Source: Ferruginibacter sp.
Lineage (GTDB): Bacteria > Bacteroidota > Bacteroidia > Chitinophagales > Chitinophagaceae
Length of the DNA: 64,000 nt
NCBI GenBank assembly: GCA_028288705.1
Contig: JAQBNH010000016.1
Location: 1 to 64,000, forward strand
Reading direction: 5' to 3'
In this document: piece by piece, positions 1 through 9,675 of the stretch
Layout of the letters: the number at the start of each line of letters is the position of its first letter
How positions within the stretch are numbered: the first letter of the stretch is position 1
Notes under the pieces: model-generated
Seen by the model: the letters and a program-made list of their open reading frames with translations, nothing else
Databases searched by the model: none
Told to the model about the DNA's origin: nothing
Program-made: the position numbers and the translations under genes

Positions 1-1195
1 CAGGAACACCAGACGTAGCTGTCAAAACAACCGGAACAACATAACCACCAGCCGAAGTCGTAGACAACGTCGTACTCGCACTGGCAGGACCAGCACAACC
101 AACATTAGTCGTAGCAGGGGTAGTAAAGGTGAAACCACTTGGAGGCAAACAACCATCTGATGTAAGTAATGAAGCGCGATACATATTGATCGCCATTTCA
201 GAACGAAGATTTTGTCCGTTCGTGAACATCGTCATACAACCATCGTCTGTATAGTCCATATAATTCTGGAACATTCTTCCCGGAGGGTTTGGCGATGCAG
301 CACAACCTGAAGCACTGGAATTCACTACCGGAGCCGTTCCCGGGCAACCGCCTGTAAGGTCTGACTGCTGCGGCGTATCATCAATGCCCGGTGTATTTGG
401 GAAATCATTTCCGCAAGCCACATCACCTGTGATATGCCTTAACCAGAAGAAGTGACCAAGTTCGTGTGTTAGTGTGCGACCTTTATTATAAGGTGCTGCT
501 GTTCCACCCGGAATTGACTGAGCCAGCACAACCACACCTTGCTGGGTAGGATTGTTGATTCCTTCAGGTGAACCAATCGGGAATGTGGCGTAACCGAGCA
601 ACTGTGTATTGGTAAAAGTCGTCAGCCAGATGTTCACATATTTAGAAGGATCCCAGGCATCAGCACCACCCGCTGCTGTACTTTTTATCGGATCGTTCGT
701 AGAACTTGAAGAAGATTTTGTATTGGAAATGATCCGCTCAATACCGGTAGTCGCTAAACCAGCCGGTGTACGTTGTGCAAGACAAAAGGAGAAAGTCGCA
801 TGTCCGCGTACTGCCTGGAAAGCAGCGGGAACATTGGCACTATCTGCGTTACGTCCGCCATAATCCACGTTCAACACATTCAGCTGACTCATAATCATCG
901 CATCCGTGATCACCGCATGCTGGGCAGCAGTTAATACAACGTGGAATACAATTGGAATAGTAACCGGCGGCGCAAATGCAGGCTCCTGGCCGGCAGCACG
1001 GCGCGCCATCTTCGCGGTTATAGCAGCACCCAACGCCTGTTCGCGTTGATCATATTGTGCGCGTAATTCGGGATGAGCCCTGAACTGGGTTTCCAGCCAT
1101 TCCTGTGTACCGCACTTTTCTCTCTGTTGTGCAGACACGGTTAGAAAGGAAAACATAACGATGATGATCGCTATCAATTTGTAAATTTTCTTCAT
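1..1195 (-). CDS. Secreted M43-family metalloprotease (pappalysin/cytophagalysin type), 3' end beyond window
   Basis: Reading leftwards from an ATG at 1195 the frame stays open to base 1, so the C-terminus lies outside the window. The start MKKIYKLIAIIIVMF...SAQQ is a typical Bacteroidota signal peptide. Residues 244-254 read HELGHFFWLRH, the HExxHxxGxxH zinc motif of metzincins. About 60 residues later NYMDYTDDGCMTMFT supplies the Met-turn, with Cys residues in between as in the M43 family. The last visible part is Thr/Ser/Val-rich and looks like the start of an adhesive or Ig-like repeat domain, often found C-terminal in this family together with a secretion tail. The protein is probably a secreted endopeptidase. 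The family call is firm; substrate and total length cannot be seen. Confidence 0.85.
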   Translation of the reverse strand, partial: MKKIYKLIAIIIVMFSFLTVSAQQREKCGTQEWLETQFRAHPELRAQYDQREQALGAAITAKMARRAAGQEPAFAPPVTIPIVFHVVLTAAQHAVITDAMIMSQLNVLNVDYGGRNADSANVPAAFQAVRGHATFSFCLAQRTPAGLATTGIERIISNTKSSSSSTNDPIKSTAAGGADAWDPSKYVNIWLTTFTNTQLLGYATFPIGSPEGINNPTQQGVVVLAQSIPGGTAAPYNKGRTLTHELGHFFWLRHITGDVACGNDFPNTPGIDDTPQQSDLTGGCPGTAPVVNSSASGCAASPNPPGRMFQNYMDYTDDGCMTMFTNGQNLRSEMAINMYRASLLTSDGCLPPSGFTFTTPATTNVGCAGPASASTTLSTTSAGGYVVPVVLTATSGVP

Positions 1196-1482
1196 AATGT
1201 AATTTTGGTAACGCAAAATAGCAAAATATGGCCGTAAAAATTCAGGAGCAAGCTTCCTTCGGGAAAATAATGTTGCCGTCCATCCTCTTCCGGCTTAGCT
1301 AGATTTATGATGGAACAACGGGTTCACGGGGACATCGAAAGAAACAGGATTATATCAGCCTATAAATCAATCGCTTTTGTGCCGCTAAGTTTTTGGGCGG
1401 CAGAAATTATATCCCCGGCAAAACAATATTGGAGCGAAAAATGTATAGGTAAACTGACATAAACCTGCCCTCAAAAAATATT
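1196..1482. other. Divergent intergenic region between M43 protease and repair cassette
   Basis: This AT-rich spacer of 287 bases separates the leftward protease gene from the rightward repair cassette and must hold both promoters. I see no full TAnnTTTG box with a matching upstream TTG, only partial matches near 1215-1235 on the minus strand. No small gene or strong hairpin is evident. Confidence 0.5.
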
Positions 1483-2505
1483 ATGGCACTGATTGAATTT
1501 ACCGATAAAGGACTTTTTTGCCCCGCGGGCGGATTTTATATTGATCCCTGGAAACCGGTTGACAGAGCCGTGATCACGCATGCCCATAGCGACCATGCGC
1601 GCTGGGGAAGCAAGCATTATCTCTGCCACCCGGATAGTAAACCGATCCTTCAATTGCGGCTCGGCGATAATGATTACCAAACGCTGGACTGGAACGAATC
1701 TCTGAATATCAACGGGGTTAATTTGTCTTTTCATCCTGCCGGACATATCATTGGCTCAGCGCAGGCGAGGCTGGAATATAAGGATGAAGTGTGGGTATTT
1801 ACCGGCGACTACAAAACTGAGGATGATGGCGTAAGCCAGCCTTTCGAACCGGTACCCTGTAATGTGTTTATCACAGAATCGACTTTCGCTTTGCCGATCT
1901 ATAAATGGGCAGCACAGGAATCTATTTTTGCGGACATGAAAACATGGATCGCAGAAAACCATGCCGCAGGAAAAGCCAGCGTATTTATCGCCTACAGCCT
2001 GGGTAAGGCACAACGCATTTTAAAACCCCTGGCAGAAACCGGCATTCCCATCTACGCCCATGGTGCAGTGTATAATGTACACCAGGCTTTTGTGGATAAT
2101 GGCTGGAAGCTTCCCGAGGTAAGACGGGTGACCGCAGAAACGACAAAAGAAGAATTGAAAGGCTGTATTGTGATCGCGCCGTCCGGAGCAGAAGGTTCGC
2201 CCTGGATCAAAAGATTTTCGCCATACGCTGTGGGCATCTGCAGCGGCTGGATGCAGGTTCGGGGTAACCAACGCCGGAAGAATGCAGATGCGGGTTTTGC
2301 ATTAAGCGATCATGCCGATTGGGAAGGATTACTGGCTGCAGTAAACGCTACAGGCGCTCAAAAGGTCTTCGCCACGCATGGCTTTCAATCTGCGTTTAGC
2401 CGTTACCTGAATGAACAGGGAATTGAAGCGGCAGAAGTGAAAACAGCCTATGGAAATGATGAAGAAGAAACTGTTTCCGAAGAACAAAATCAACCTGCAC
2501 CATGA
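1483..2505 (+). CDS. Ligase-associated DNA exonuclease (metallo-beta-lactamase fold)
   Basis: A 340-residue MBL-fold nuclease of the type encoded next to bacterial ATP-dependent DNA ligases. HAHSDHA at residues 33-39 is the metal-binding HxHxDH motif; GHIIGSA, TGDYK and the later SDHADW supply further metal and beta-CASP-like elements. Homologues (Exo of the Lhr-Core/Exo/MPE/Lig cluster, related to SNM1/Artemis) act as manganese-dependent nucleases in DNA repair. The stop overlaps the ligase ATG by four bases (ATGA), so the two are translationally coupled. The C-terminal 20 residues are Glu-rich and probably disordered. Role in repair is inferred from family and context. Confidence 0.9.
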   Translation: MALIEFTDKGLFCPAGGFYIDPWKPVDRAVITHAHSDHARWGSKHYLCHPDSKPILQLRLGDNDYQTLDWNESLNINGVNLSFHPAGHIIGSAQARLEYKDEVWVFTGDYKTEDDGVSQPFEPVPCNVFITESTFALPIYKWAAQESIFADMKTWIAENHAAGKASVFIAYSLGKAQRILKPLAETGIPIYAHGAVYNVHQAFVDNGWKLPEVRRVTAETTKEELKGCIVIAPSGAEGSPWIKRFSPYAVGICSGWMQVRGNQRRKNADAGFALSDHADWEGLLAAVNATGAQKVFATHGFQSAFSRYLNEQGIEAAEVKTAYGNDEEETVSEEQNQPAP

Positions 2506-4151
2506 AGCAATTTGCAGAGCTGATAGAAGTGCTGGCGACCAGTACAAAAACTACCGCAAAGCTGGAAGCGATACAGGATTATTTTGCCGTTGCTGATGAT
2601 ACCGACAAGATCTGGATGATCGCCCTTTTCACAGGCCGTCGCCCGAAACGCTCTGTGAATTCAGCTTTGCTACGGGGCTGGTGTATGGAACTCGCAAATA
2701 TTTCACCATGGCTTTTTGAAGAAAGTTATCATACCGTTGGCGACCTGGCGGAAACGATCGCCTTGTTGCTCCCGGAAAACGATCAGCAACATCCATCTGA
2801 AAAGACTTTATCAGAATACCTGAATATTTTATTGCAACTGGGGAAGAAAGAAGACGATGTAAAAAAAGAATTTGTTACCAGCGCATGGGCGAATATGAAT
2901 CGCAATGAGATCTTTGTGTTTAATAAATTGATGACCGGCGGTTTCCGCATTGGCGTTTCACAAAAAATGATGGTGAATGCTCTCGCAAAAACGACAGGCA
3001 TTTCTCCCTCGGTGATTGCGCACCGGATCATCGGAAACTGGGACCCGGCAACGATCAGCTTTTCTGAACTCATGAGTACCGAACACACAGACGCGGATCA
3101 TTCCAAGCCCTACCCTTTTTACCTGGCCTATGCGATAGAAAACGATGTAGCCGACCTGGGAGATCCGGGGCATTGGCAGGCCGAATGGAAATGGGATGGG
3201 ATACGGGGGCAGATCATTAAACGCAATGACGAACTATTTGTATGGAGCCGCGGAGAAGAACTGATGACAGAAAAATTTCCTGAGTACAACATCCTTCAGG
3301 AACTACTGCCAAACGGTATCGCGATTGATGGCGAAATTATCAGCCTGGCGGAGATACCGGAGAACGATGCGTTTGCGCCATTGCCTTTTTCTGCGTTACA
3401 AACGAGGATCGGCCGAAAAAATATTACGAAGAAACAATTGAGCGAAGCGCCTGTTGGGTTCATTGCCTATGATTTGGTAGAACTGGATGGAAAAGATTTG
3501 CGCGGGATGCCGATGGCAGAGCGCCGTGAAAAATTAGCGACGATCATCGGGCAAATCAACCAGCCATTCCTGCACCTTTCACCGGTGATCAATTTTACTG
3601 ATTGGGAGGAACTCAAAAGTATCCGCATGCAGGCGCGCGATAAAGGCAGTGAAGGATTGATGCTGAAGCGAAAAAATTCAGCTTACCAGGTTGGGCGGAA
3701 GCGCGGCGACTGGTGGAAATGGAAGATTGATCCCTTAACAATAGATGCTGTAATGATCTACGCACAGAAAGGGCACGGCAGGCGAAGCAATTTATATACA
3801 GATTATACCTTCGCGGTTAAAGATGGCGATAAGCTGGTTAGCTTTGCAAAAGCCTATAGCGGGCTCACGGATAAAGAATTCGCCCAGGTAGATTCTTTTG
3901 TGAAAAGAAATTCAATTGAAAAATTCGGGCCGGTAAGAACGGTAAAGCCGGAGCTCGTTTTCGAACTGGCTTTTGAAGGCATCGCCGCGAGTAACCGGCA
4001 TAAGTCTGGCGTAGCCCTGCGTTTCCCGCGGATCAGCCGCTGGCGTAAGGACAAAAAAGCAGACGAGATCAATTCACTGGAGGATTTGAAAGACATGCTC
4101 CGGGCATATAATAATCAATACAGCGCAAAGCCTGCAGATGATAAAAAATAA
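2502..4151 (+). CDS. ATP-dependent DNA ligase
   Basis: A 549-residue ATP-dependent ligase. The N-terminal roughly 200 residues match the helical DNA-binding domain; EWKWDGIRG contains the adenylated lysine (K230) of nucleotidyltransferase motif I. DGEII (motif III), EGLMLKR (motif IV) and WWKWK (motif V) follow, then an OB-fold domain ending near residue 530. It seals nicks with ATP and is separate from the essential NAD-dependent LigA expected elsewhere. It overlaps the exonuclease by four bases and the helicase by 14, so the three genes form one tight operon. It belongs to the ligase group that travels with an MBL exonuclease and a DEXH helicase. Confidence 0.93.
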   Translation: MKQFAELIEVLATSTKTTAKLEAIQDYFAVADDTDKIWMIALFTGRRPKRSVNSALLRGWCMELANISPWLFEESYHTVGDLAETIALLLPENDQQHPSEKTLSEYLNILLQLGKKEDDVKKEFVTSAWANMNRNEIFVFNKLMTGGFRIGVSQKMMVNALAKTTGISPSVIAHRIIGNWDPATISFSELMSTEHTDADHSKPYPFYLAYAIENDVADLGDPGHWQAEWKWDGIRGQIIKRNDELFVWSRGEELMTEKFPEYNILQELLPNGIAIDGEIISLAEIPENDAFAPLPFSALQTRIGRKNITKKQLSEAPVGFIAYDLVELDGKDLRGMPMAERREKLATIIGQINQPFLHLSPVINFTDWEELKSIRMQARDKGSEGLMLKRKNSAYQVGRKRGDWWKWKIDPLTIDAVMIYAQKGHGRRSNLYTDYTFAVKDGDKLVSFAKAYSGLTDKEFAQVDSFVKRNSIEKFGPVRTVKPELVFELAFEGIAASNRHKSGVALRFPRISRWRKDKKADEINSLEDLKDMLRAYNNQYSAKPADDKK

Positions 4152-6723
4152 ACGTTCCGGCATCAGTACTTCGCCGGGCTTCCATGTGATAAAAAAATGG
4201 CTGGCGCATAAAGAGCGTAGACCTTTCTCTTTCCAGCAACAGGCCTGGGAAGAAATCTCCGCCGGACATTCAGGTATTGTAAATGCACCTACCGGTTACG
4301 GTAAGACGTACTCCGTTTTCCTGGGCGCGCTGATACAATTTATTGATGCGCATCCTGAAAATTATGCCTCCAAGAAAAACAGCGGCCTGCAATTGTTATG
4401 GATAACGCCATTGAGAGCACTGGCAAAAGATATCGCGCGTGCGATGGAAGAAGTGATCGCAGAACTGGGTATGCAATGGCAGATCGGCAGCCGGAACGGT
4501 GATACGCCCATCAGCGAAAGGCAAAAGCAAACGCGCAATATGCCGGAAGTGCTGATCATCACGCCGGAAAGTTTGCACCTGTTAATGGCCCAAAAGAATT
4601 ATCCCCTGTTGTTTCAGAACTTAAAAACTGTTGCCGTAGATGAATGGCATGAATTGCTCGGCAGCAAACGAGGCGTGCAGGTGGAACTGGCGGTGTGTCG
4701 TTTAGTGCACCTGCGGAAAAAACAGTTAGCGGAACCGGTCAATTTTATGGAAGCACAGGAAACGAAGCGGCCGGGGAGCAAAGCAAAGAAAAGTATTGTA
4801 GACAATCATTTATCGGCACTGCAGGTCTGGGGCATCTCTGCTACCATCGGGAATATGGAAGAAGCAAAGGACGTGCTGTTATCCGCTACCGGCGAAGAAG
4901 GCACGATCGTGAAAGCAGTGCTGAATAAAAAAATAGAAATAGAATCAGTGATCCCGGATGAAATGGAAAAATATCCCTGGGCCGGCCATTTGGGGATCCG
5001 GCTGGCGCGGAAGATCTTACCGGTGATCTACGAAAACAAAACAACGCTGATCTTCATCAATACCCGTGGGATGAGCGAAATCTGGTATCAGCAACTACTA
5101 ACTGTTGCCCCGGATTTAGCAGGCGCCCTGGCGTTACATCATGGCAGCATCGAAAGAGAATTAAGAACATGGGTTGAAGAAGCATTGCATGAGGGGATTT
5201 TATCTGCCGTCGTTTGTACATCAAGTCTTGATCTTGGCGTTGATTTTCGTCCTGTAGAAACCGTAATACAGGTTGGTTCACCAAAAGGCGTGGCGCGTTT
5301 CCTGCAACGGGCCGGGAGAAGCGGCCACCAGCCGGGCGCGACAAGTAAAATATTTTTCTTACCCACACATTCGCTGGAATTGCTGGAAGCCGCTGCATTG
5401 AAAGAAGCGATCAGTGAATCGCTCATTGAAAGCAGGCAACCATTGCTGTTATGTTTCGATGTGTTGATCCAGTTTATGTCAACGCTGGCGGTTTCTGACG
5501 GCTTCTACCCTGCTGATCTTTTCCAGGAAATAAAAACAACCTTCTGCTTTCGCGAAATACTGGAAGAAGAATGGCAACAGCTTTTACAATTTATTACTGC
5601 TGGTGGCGTGGCTTTGCAGCAATATGATGACTTTAAAAAAGTAGAGATCATTGATGGACTTTATAAAATAAATAACCGGCGTATTGCGATGCGTCACCGG
5701 ATGCATATTGGTACGATCGTGAGTGATTCCATGGTGAAAGTGAAGTTTATGAGCGGCGGATTTATTGGCGTGATCGAAGAATGGTTTATCAGCAGGCTGA
5801 GTGCCGGTGACGTATTTACCCTCGCAGGCAGAAACCTGGAATTCGTGATGATCAAAGAGATGACGGTACTGGTGCGAAAGAGTAACTCCAAGAAATCGAT
5901 TGTGCCGAGCTGGATGGGCGGACGTTTACCCTTGAGTGCCAGCCTTGGGATGATGCTCCGCCGCAAGCTTGCTGAAGCCGCCGATCATGAAAACTTCCCA
6001 AAAAAAGAACGGGAGCTCGCGGCGTTGAAACCCCTGTTCGATTTACAAAAAGAATTGTCGGCAGTGCCAAAAGTGGATGAACTATTGATTGAACATATCG
6101 AAACAAAAGATGGTTTCCATTTATTTGTTTACCCGTTTGAAGGCAGGCTGGTGCATGAAGCGATGGCTGCACTCCTGGCTTACAGGATCAGCCGTATTAT
6201 TCCGATTACTTTTTCATTCGCGATGAATGATTATGGTTTTGAATTGCTGAGCGATCAGCCCATACCGCTGGACGACAGCAATGTGTATGAATTATTTTCC
6301 GAGGAATTTTTGTTTGAAGACATCCAGAAAAGCGTGAATGCGTCGGAGATGGCGCGGCGGAAGTTCCGGGATATCGCGGTGATCGGCGGATTGATCTTCC
6401 AGGGTATGCCAGGTGAAAAAGTAAAAGCGAAACACCTGCAATCTTCTGCGTCTCTATTGTTTAATGTTTTTGCAGAGTATGAGCCACACAATCTGTTGCT
6501 TAGGCAGGCTTACAATGAAGTGATGTACCAGCAAATGGAAGAAGTCCGGCTAAGGAATATGTTGCAACGCATTCAGCAAAGTAAGATCATTATCACGGTG
6601 CCAAAAAAACTCACGCCCTTTTGTTTCCCGATTAAGGTAGACAGCATGCGCGAAAATCTTACCTCGGAAAAACTGGAAGACCGTGTAAAGAAAATGCAGC
6701 AGCAACTGGACAAAGACATTTAG
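4138..6723 (+). CDS. Ligase-associated DEXH-box DNA helicase (Lhr-Core family)
   Basis: An 861-residue superfamily 2 helicase. APTGYGKT holds Walker A (K56), DEWH begins at D168, GISATIGN is motif III, and SLDLGVDF with QRAGRSGH are motifs V and VI in the second RecA domain. The C-terminal half carries the winged-helix and beta-barrel region typical of Lhr-Core proteins (for example the segment around SGGFIGVIEEWF). Family members are 3'-to-5' ATP-dependent translocases that unwind DNA or RNA:DNA duplexes. The first ATG, overlapping the ligase by 14 bases, gives a normal N-terminus. It is the last gene of the cassette; a leftward gene ends two bases beyond it. Confidence 0.92.
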   Translation: MIKNKRSGISTSPGFHVIKKWLAHKERRPFSFQQQAWEEISAGHSGIVNAPTGYGKTYSVFLGALIQFIDAHPENYASKKNSGLQLLWITPLRALAKDIARAMEEVIAELGMQWQIGSRNGDTPISERQKQTRNMPEVLIITPESLHLLMAQKNYPLLFQNLKTVAVDEWHELLGSKRGVQVELAVCRLVHLRKKQLAEPVNFMEAQETKRPGSKAKKSIVDNHLSALQVWGISATIGNMEEAKDVLLSATGEEGTIVKAVLNKKIEIESVIPDEMEKYPWAGHLGIRLARKILPVIYENKTTLIFINTRGMSEIWYQQLLTVAPDLAGALALHHGSIERELRTWVEEALHEGILSAVVCTSSLDLGVDFRPVETVIQVGSPKGVARFLQRAGRSGHQPGATSKIFFLPTHSLELLEAAALKEAISESLIESRQPLLLCFDVLIQFMSTLAVSDGFYPADLFQEIKTTFCFREILEEEWQQLLQFITAGGVALQQYDDFKKVEIIDGLYKINNRRIAMRHRMHIGTIVSDSMVKVKFMSGGFIGVIEEWFISRLSAGDVFTLAGRNLEFVMIKEMTVLVRKSNSKKSIVPSWMGGRLPLSASLGMMLRRKLAEAADHENFPKKERELAALKPLFDLQKELSAVPKVDELLIEHIETKDGFHLFVYPFEGRLVHEAMAALLAYRISRIIPITFSFAMNDYGFELLSDQPIPLDDSNVYELFSEEFLFEDIQKSVNASEMARRKFRDIAVIGGLIFQGMPGEKVKAKHLQSSASLLFNVFAEYEPHNLLLRQAYNEVMYQQMEEVRLRNMLQRIQQSKIIITVPKKLTPFCFPIKVDSMRENLTSEKLEDRVKKMQQQLDKDI

Positions 6724-6724
6724 T

Positions 6725-7399
6725 CTATTTTCTACCCGCCAGTAAAGCCGACATCATTTCTTCTGCCACTAAACGATTCCCTTTTTCATTCAGGTGAACA
6801 CGGTCTGTTGTAAGAACTCCGGATTCTGCATTGGCAGGGTTGTGTTCTTTGGAATAATCTATAAATTTTTTGCGAAGGTCGATGAAGCTGCAATTGAATT
6901 GGGTGGCGAGCTTATGCGTCACTTCGCCATAAGCATCGAGGTCTTTGTCCTGGGCATTGGTGCCGTCATTTTTTTCACCGATCACTGCTGCCGACGCGAG
7001 GATGACGCGGATCTTTTTAGCCTGGAGTTTCCTGATGATCGCAGCATAGAATTCTTCAAACTTTTTAATGTCTGTTCCCGTTCCGGAAAGAGTTTTATGC
7101 CATACATCATTAACGCCAATATAGATAAATACAACAGCTGGTTGCTTATCCAGCACATCTGTTTCCATGCGCAGGTAGAGATCGTAAACTTTATTTCCAC
7201 TGACACCTGCGCCGATCAGTTCATATTGCTTATCTAGTTTTTTATCAACGAGCATCGCATTCATAAGGTCAATGTAACCACCTTTTTTAACTGCTGCCTG
7301 TGTGATAGAATCACCAAAGAAAACAACCTTTTCTTTTTTAGCGCTCGTCATTGCCAGTGCGGCAAATGCGATTAATATTATGCTAATGAATTTCATCAT
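6725..7399 (-). CDS. Secreted SGNH/GDSL-family hydrolase
   Basis: A 224-residue protein with an N-terminal signal peptide (cleavage probably after TSA). The four SGNH blocks are visible: FFGDSIT with the nucleophilic Ser near residue 32, GAGVSGN with the oxyanion Gly, GVNDVW with the Asn, and DRVHLN with the catalytic Asp and His. Such enzymes are esterases, many of them carbohydrate deacetylases. It lies 24 bases downstream of a mannanase-like gene on the same strand and is probably cotranscribed, which suggests deacetylation of a plant or fungal polysaccharide. Substrate is inference. Confidence 0.88.
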   Translation of the reverse strand: MMKFISIILIAFAALAMTSAKKEKVVFFGDSITQAAVKKGGYIDLMNAMLVDKKLDKQYELIGAGVSGNKVYDLYLRMETDVLDKQPAVVFIYIGVNDVWHKTLSGTGTDIKKFEEFYAAIIRKLQAKKIRVILASAAVIGEKNDGTNAQDKDLDAYGEVTHKLATQFNCSFIDLRKKFIDYSKEHNPANAESGVLTTDRVHLNEKGNRLVAEEMMSALLAGRK

Positions 7400-7423
7400 C
7401 TGATTACGATTTAAGCTGTTGAT

Positions 7424-8737
7424 TTAAGGTAATCTATTTTTGTGATTGATCTGTTGTGTGAATTTGAAGATCAGTTTCCAGGTGGAATGATCGGTATTAA
7501 AAACGCTGTTCAGCCCTTGCTCTTCCATCGGAGGATCTCCTAAAAGATCTTCTCCTTTTGCCCATAAATGCTGACGATAAGAAGGCCGGCCCATACCGCC
7601 GAATGCCCAGAAGTTAGCGCCATTGATCACGCCCGAGGCAGCGATATCTTTCACCAGGATGCTGAATATTCTTGAATAATAATAATCGCGGCTATGGGTG
7701 GTGGATGTTAATGTGAAACGTTGCTGATCGCGGGGCAGGCCAAACTCTTCTATAACAAGCGGTTTGCCTAACCGCTGCATGGCACCCCTGTGACGATCGA
7801 TATATTCCGTTGTTTTCGTGATGATGGAATCCATGCTTCTGCTGATGCTGGTATCAGCAAACCAGCTCCAGTTTTTCGGCCAGATATGGATCGTCGCATA
7901 ATCGATATTTTTATCCCGGTGGATGCTTAGGTAATTTTCCATGCCTTCAGTTCCGATATCTCCTTCTGCACCGGTGGTCACCAAATGATTTCGGTCTAAT
8001 GATTTAATAAGTGCGGCATTTGCGGCAATCCAGCTTTTGTATGCTGGCACAGCAGCCGGTCGCATCGGTCTTGGTTCGTTGGCGAGTTCCCAACTCATGA
8101 TCGCGGGATCTGCTGCATAGGCTTTGCCGGTGATGGTATTCGTGCGCGAGACAATTCGCTTTACCACTGCGCGTTGTTGTTCGATGCAGCGTCCACAAGA
8201 ATAAAAGCGGCTCACATAATCACGGTAATCCTCCCAGTCAATTTTCCTTGCAAGCACCGAATCGGCAATCTGCCCGTTCCAATTGAGGTATTGTAAAAAG
8301 CCGCCACTCCACTCCCAGTTATTGCTGAGAAACAGAACAGCTTTCATCTGGCGTTTACCCATCTCCGCGAGCAGGTAGTCGAGGGCGATCAGGATCGAAT
8401 CTCTAAAAATACCTTTCGCAGGCTGGTAAGCAGGTTGCACTCGTTCAACAGCTGTGATGATACCTTCTCCTTCAGCAACTGCGAGCACACGCAAATTGTT
8501 TACGCCTTTGGATGCCAGGAAATCCAGCTCTTTTTTCAACCTTATTTTGCCAGCTTCTGTTGTGGCTAATAAGCCGCCATACCAATAATTGGCACCGATA
8601 TAATGGTATTTTTTTCCATCAAGTATGAACTGGTGCCCTTTCACTATTACCAGGCCAGGTTGTGCTTTGCAAACCAATGACGCAGCACAGCAACACAAAA
8701 AAGTAAATATTATTTTTCCCATGGTCTTATACAGCAT
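7424..8737 (-). CDS. Glycoside hydrolase family 5 protein, mannan endo-1,4-beta-mannosidase-like
   Basis: A 437-residue (beta/alpha)8-type glycosidase with an N-terminal signal peptide (cleavage near CKAQ). SWELANEPRP places the acid/base glutamate at E221 and VIEEFGLPRD the nucleophile at E331; both motifs fit GH5 subfamily 7 beta-mannanases, as does the N-terminal HYIGANYWYGG segment. It probably cuts the backbone of beta-mannans in the periplasm or outside the cell. No SusC/SusD pair or other polysaccharide-utilisation genes are adjacent, apart from the SGNH hydrolase just downstream. Subfamily assignment rests on motif recall. Confidence 0.85.
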   Translation of the reverse strand: MLYKTMGKIIFTFLCCCAASLVCKAQPGLVIVKGHQFILDGKKYHYIGANYWYGGLLATTEAGKIRLKKELDFLASKGVNNLRVLAVAEGEGIITAVERVQPAYQPAKGIFRDSILIALDYLLAEMGKRQMKAVLFLSNNWEWSGGFLQYLNWNGQIADSVLARKIDWEDYRDYVSRFYSCGRCIEQQRAVVKRIVSRTNTITGKAYAADPAIMSWELANEPRPMRPAAVPAYKSWIAANAALIKSLDRNHLVTTGAEGDIGTEGMENYLSIHRDKNIDYATIHIWPKNWSWFADTSISRSMDSIITKTTEYIDRHRGAMQRLGKPLVIEEFGLPRDQQRFTLTSTTHSRDYYYSRIFSILVKDIAASGVINGANFWAFGGMGRPSYRQHLWAKGEDLLGDPPMEEQGLNSVFNTDHSTWKLIFKFTQQINHKNRLP

Positions 8738-8814
8738 AAATATAACAGGGCATCAATAAATGCTTTTCAAATTAAGCAAACAAAGGCACATAACATATTC
8801 ATCAGTGTATCTTC

Positions 8815-8839
8815 AAAAAAAAAGCCCGGCAAACCGGGC
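8815..8839 (-). terminator. Rho-independent terminator after the SDR gene
   Basis: On the minus strand a perfect GCCCGG/CCGGGC stem with a TTTG loop is followed by nine T residues. It starts about 20 bases past the stop of the SDR oxidoreductase. Confidence 0.9.
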
Positions 8840-8860
8840 GTAACATTAGATCAATGAGGA

Positions 8861-9577
8861 CTATGGATTGGTGCTCCAGACTGATGATTCCTTGATGAAC
8901 ATCCTCCTGTTGAATTTTAGCTGTGCGATAATGAGCTCCGCGATATCTTCCGGATGCATTACGCGCTCTGCGTCACCAGTAATCAGGTTTGCCGATTCTG
9001 CAAGTTCTGTTACGACCGTACTCGGCAACAGTGCTGACACACGAATATTGTGTTTGCGCATTTCCTGCATCAATGATTCAGAAAGTCCGATGACGGCAAA
9101 TTTAGAAGCGCTGTAAGCACTCGTTACTGCTCCTCCGTTTTTACCGGCTGTAGAAGAAATATTGATGATATCCCCGGTCTGCTCGTTGATCATTGCGGGG
9201 ATAACGGCGCGGGAAACATAGTATACCCCCATCAGGTTGACTCTGATAATGGCTTCCCATTTCTCCGGACTTAGATCCATGAATTTGGCGAAAGTTCCGA
9301 TGCCCGCATTATTAATTAAAATGCTGATAAAACCCAGGTCGCTGCTAATCTTTTCCACGGCCTTATTTACTTCGTCGATGTTGCTAACGTCAGCAGTCGC
9401 ATAAGCTACTTTAACACCAAGTGCTTTTATTTCCTGCGCAACTGTTACAAGGTCTTTTTCGGTGCGCGCGATGAGTCCGACGTTTACACCTTCTTTTGCT
9501 AATGCAATGGCCACAGCTTTACCAATGCCTTTACCCGCGCCTGTTACCAGCGCAACTTTATCTTTTATAGATTCCAT
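8861..9577 (-). CDS. SDR-family NAD(P)-dependent oxidoreductase (3-ketoacyl-ACP reductase-like)
   Basis: A 238-residue classical short-chain dehydrogenase. [10 protein letters not shown] is the Rossmann-fold cofactor motif, NNAGIG follows near residue 90, and the catalytic set is Ser in ISSTAG with YSASK. The Arg after the cofactor loop (IARTEKD) suggests NADPH preference. Sequence style is that of FabG-like 3-ketoacyl reductases, but these motifs do not fix the substrate. It is unlikely to be the main FabG because no other fatty-acid genes are near. It is preceded by an unusual leader with a mini-ORF and terminator (9604-9733), so its expression may be controlled by attenuation. Confidence 0.88.
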   Translation of the reverse strand: MESIKDKVALVTGAGKGIGKAVAIALAKEGVNVGLIARTEKDLVTVAQEIKALGVKVAYATADVSNIDEVNKAVEKISSDLGFISILINNAGIGTFAKFMDLSPEKWEAIIRVNLMGVYYVSRAVIPAMINEQTGDIINISSTAGKNGGAVTSAYSASKFAVIGLSESLMQEMRKHNIRVSALLPSTVVTELAESANLITGDAERVMHPEDIAELIIAQLKFNRRMFIKESSVWSTNP

Positions 9578-9603
9578 ATTTTACGTTTTAAATTACGAGT
9601 GAT

Positions 9604-9633
9604 AAAAAAAAGCCACCGAACGCATCGGTGGCT
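9604..9633 (-). terminator. Attenuator-like terminator in the leader of the SDR gene
   Basis: On the minus strand a 9-bp perfect stem (AGCCACCGA/TCGGTGGCT) with a 5-base loop is followed by eight T residues. It ends 27 bases before the SDR start codon, so it lies in that gene's leader rather than after a full-length gene. Just upstream is a smaller hairpin (CAGCTT/AAGCTG). It could also end transcripts coming from the nitroreductase gene. Confidence 0.8.
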
Positions 9634-9675
9634 CCAGCTTCTAAAGCTGCAGATTATTTTTACGGAGAAGCCCGG

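Noticed and set aside
609..863. Plus-strand open frame of 84 codons
   Set aside because: It is antisense to the M43 protease gene, which has a signal peptide and intact zinc motif on the other strand.
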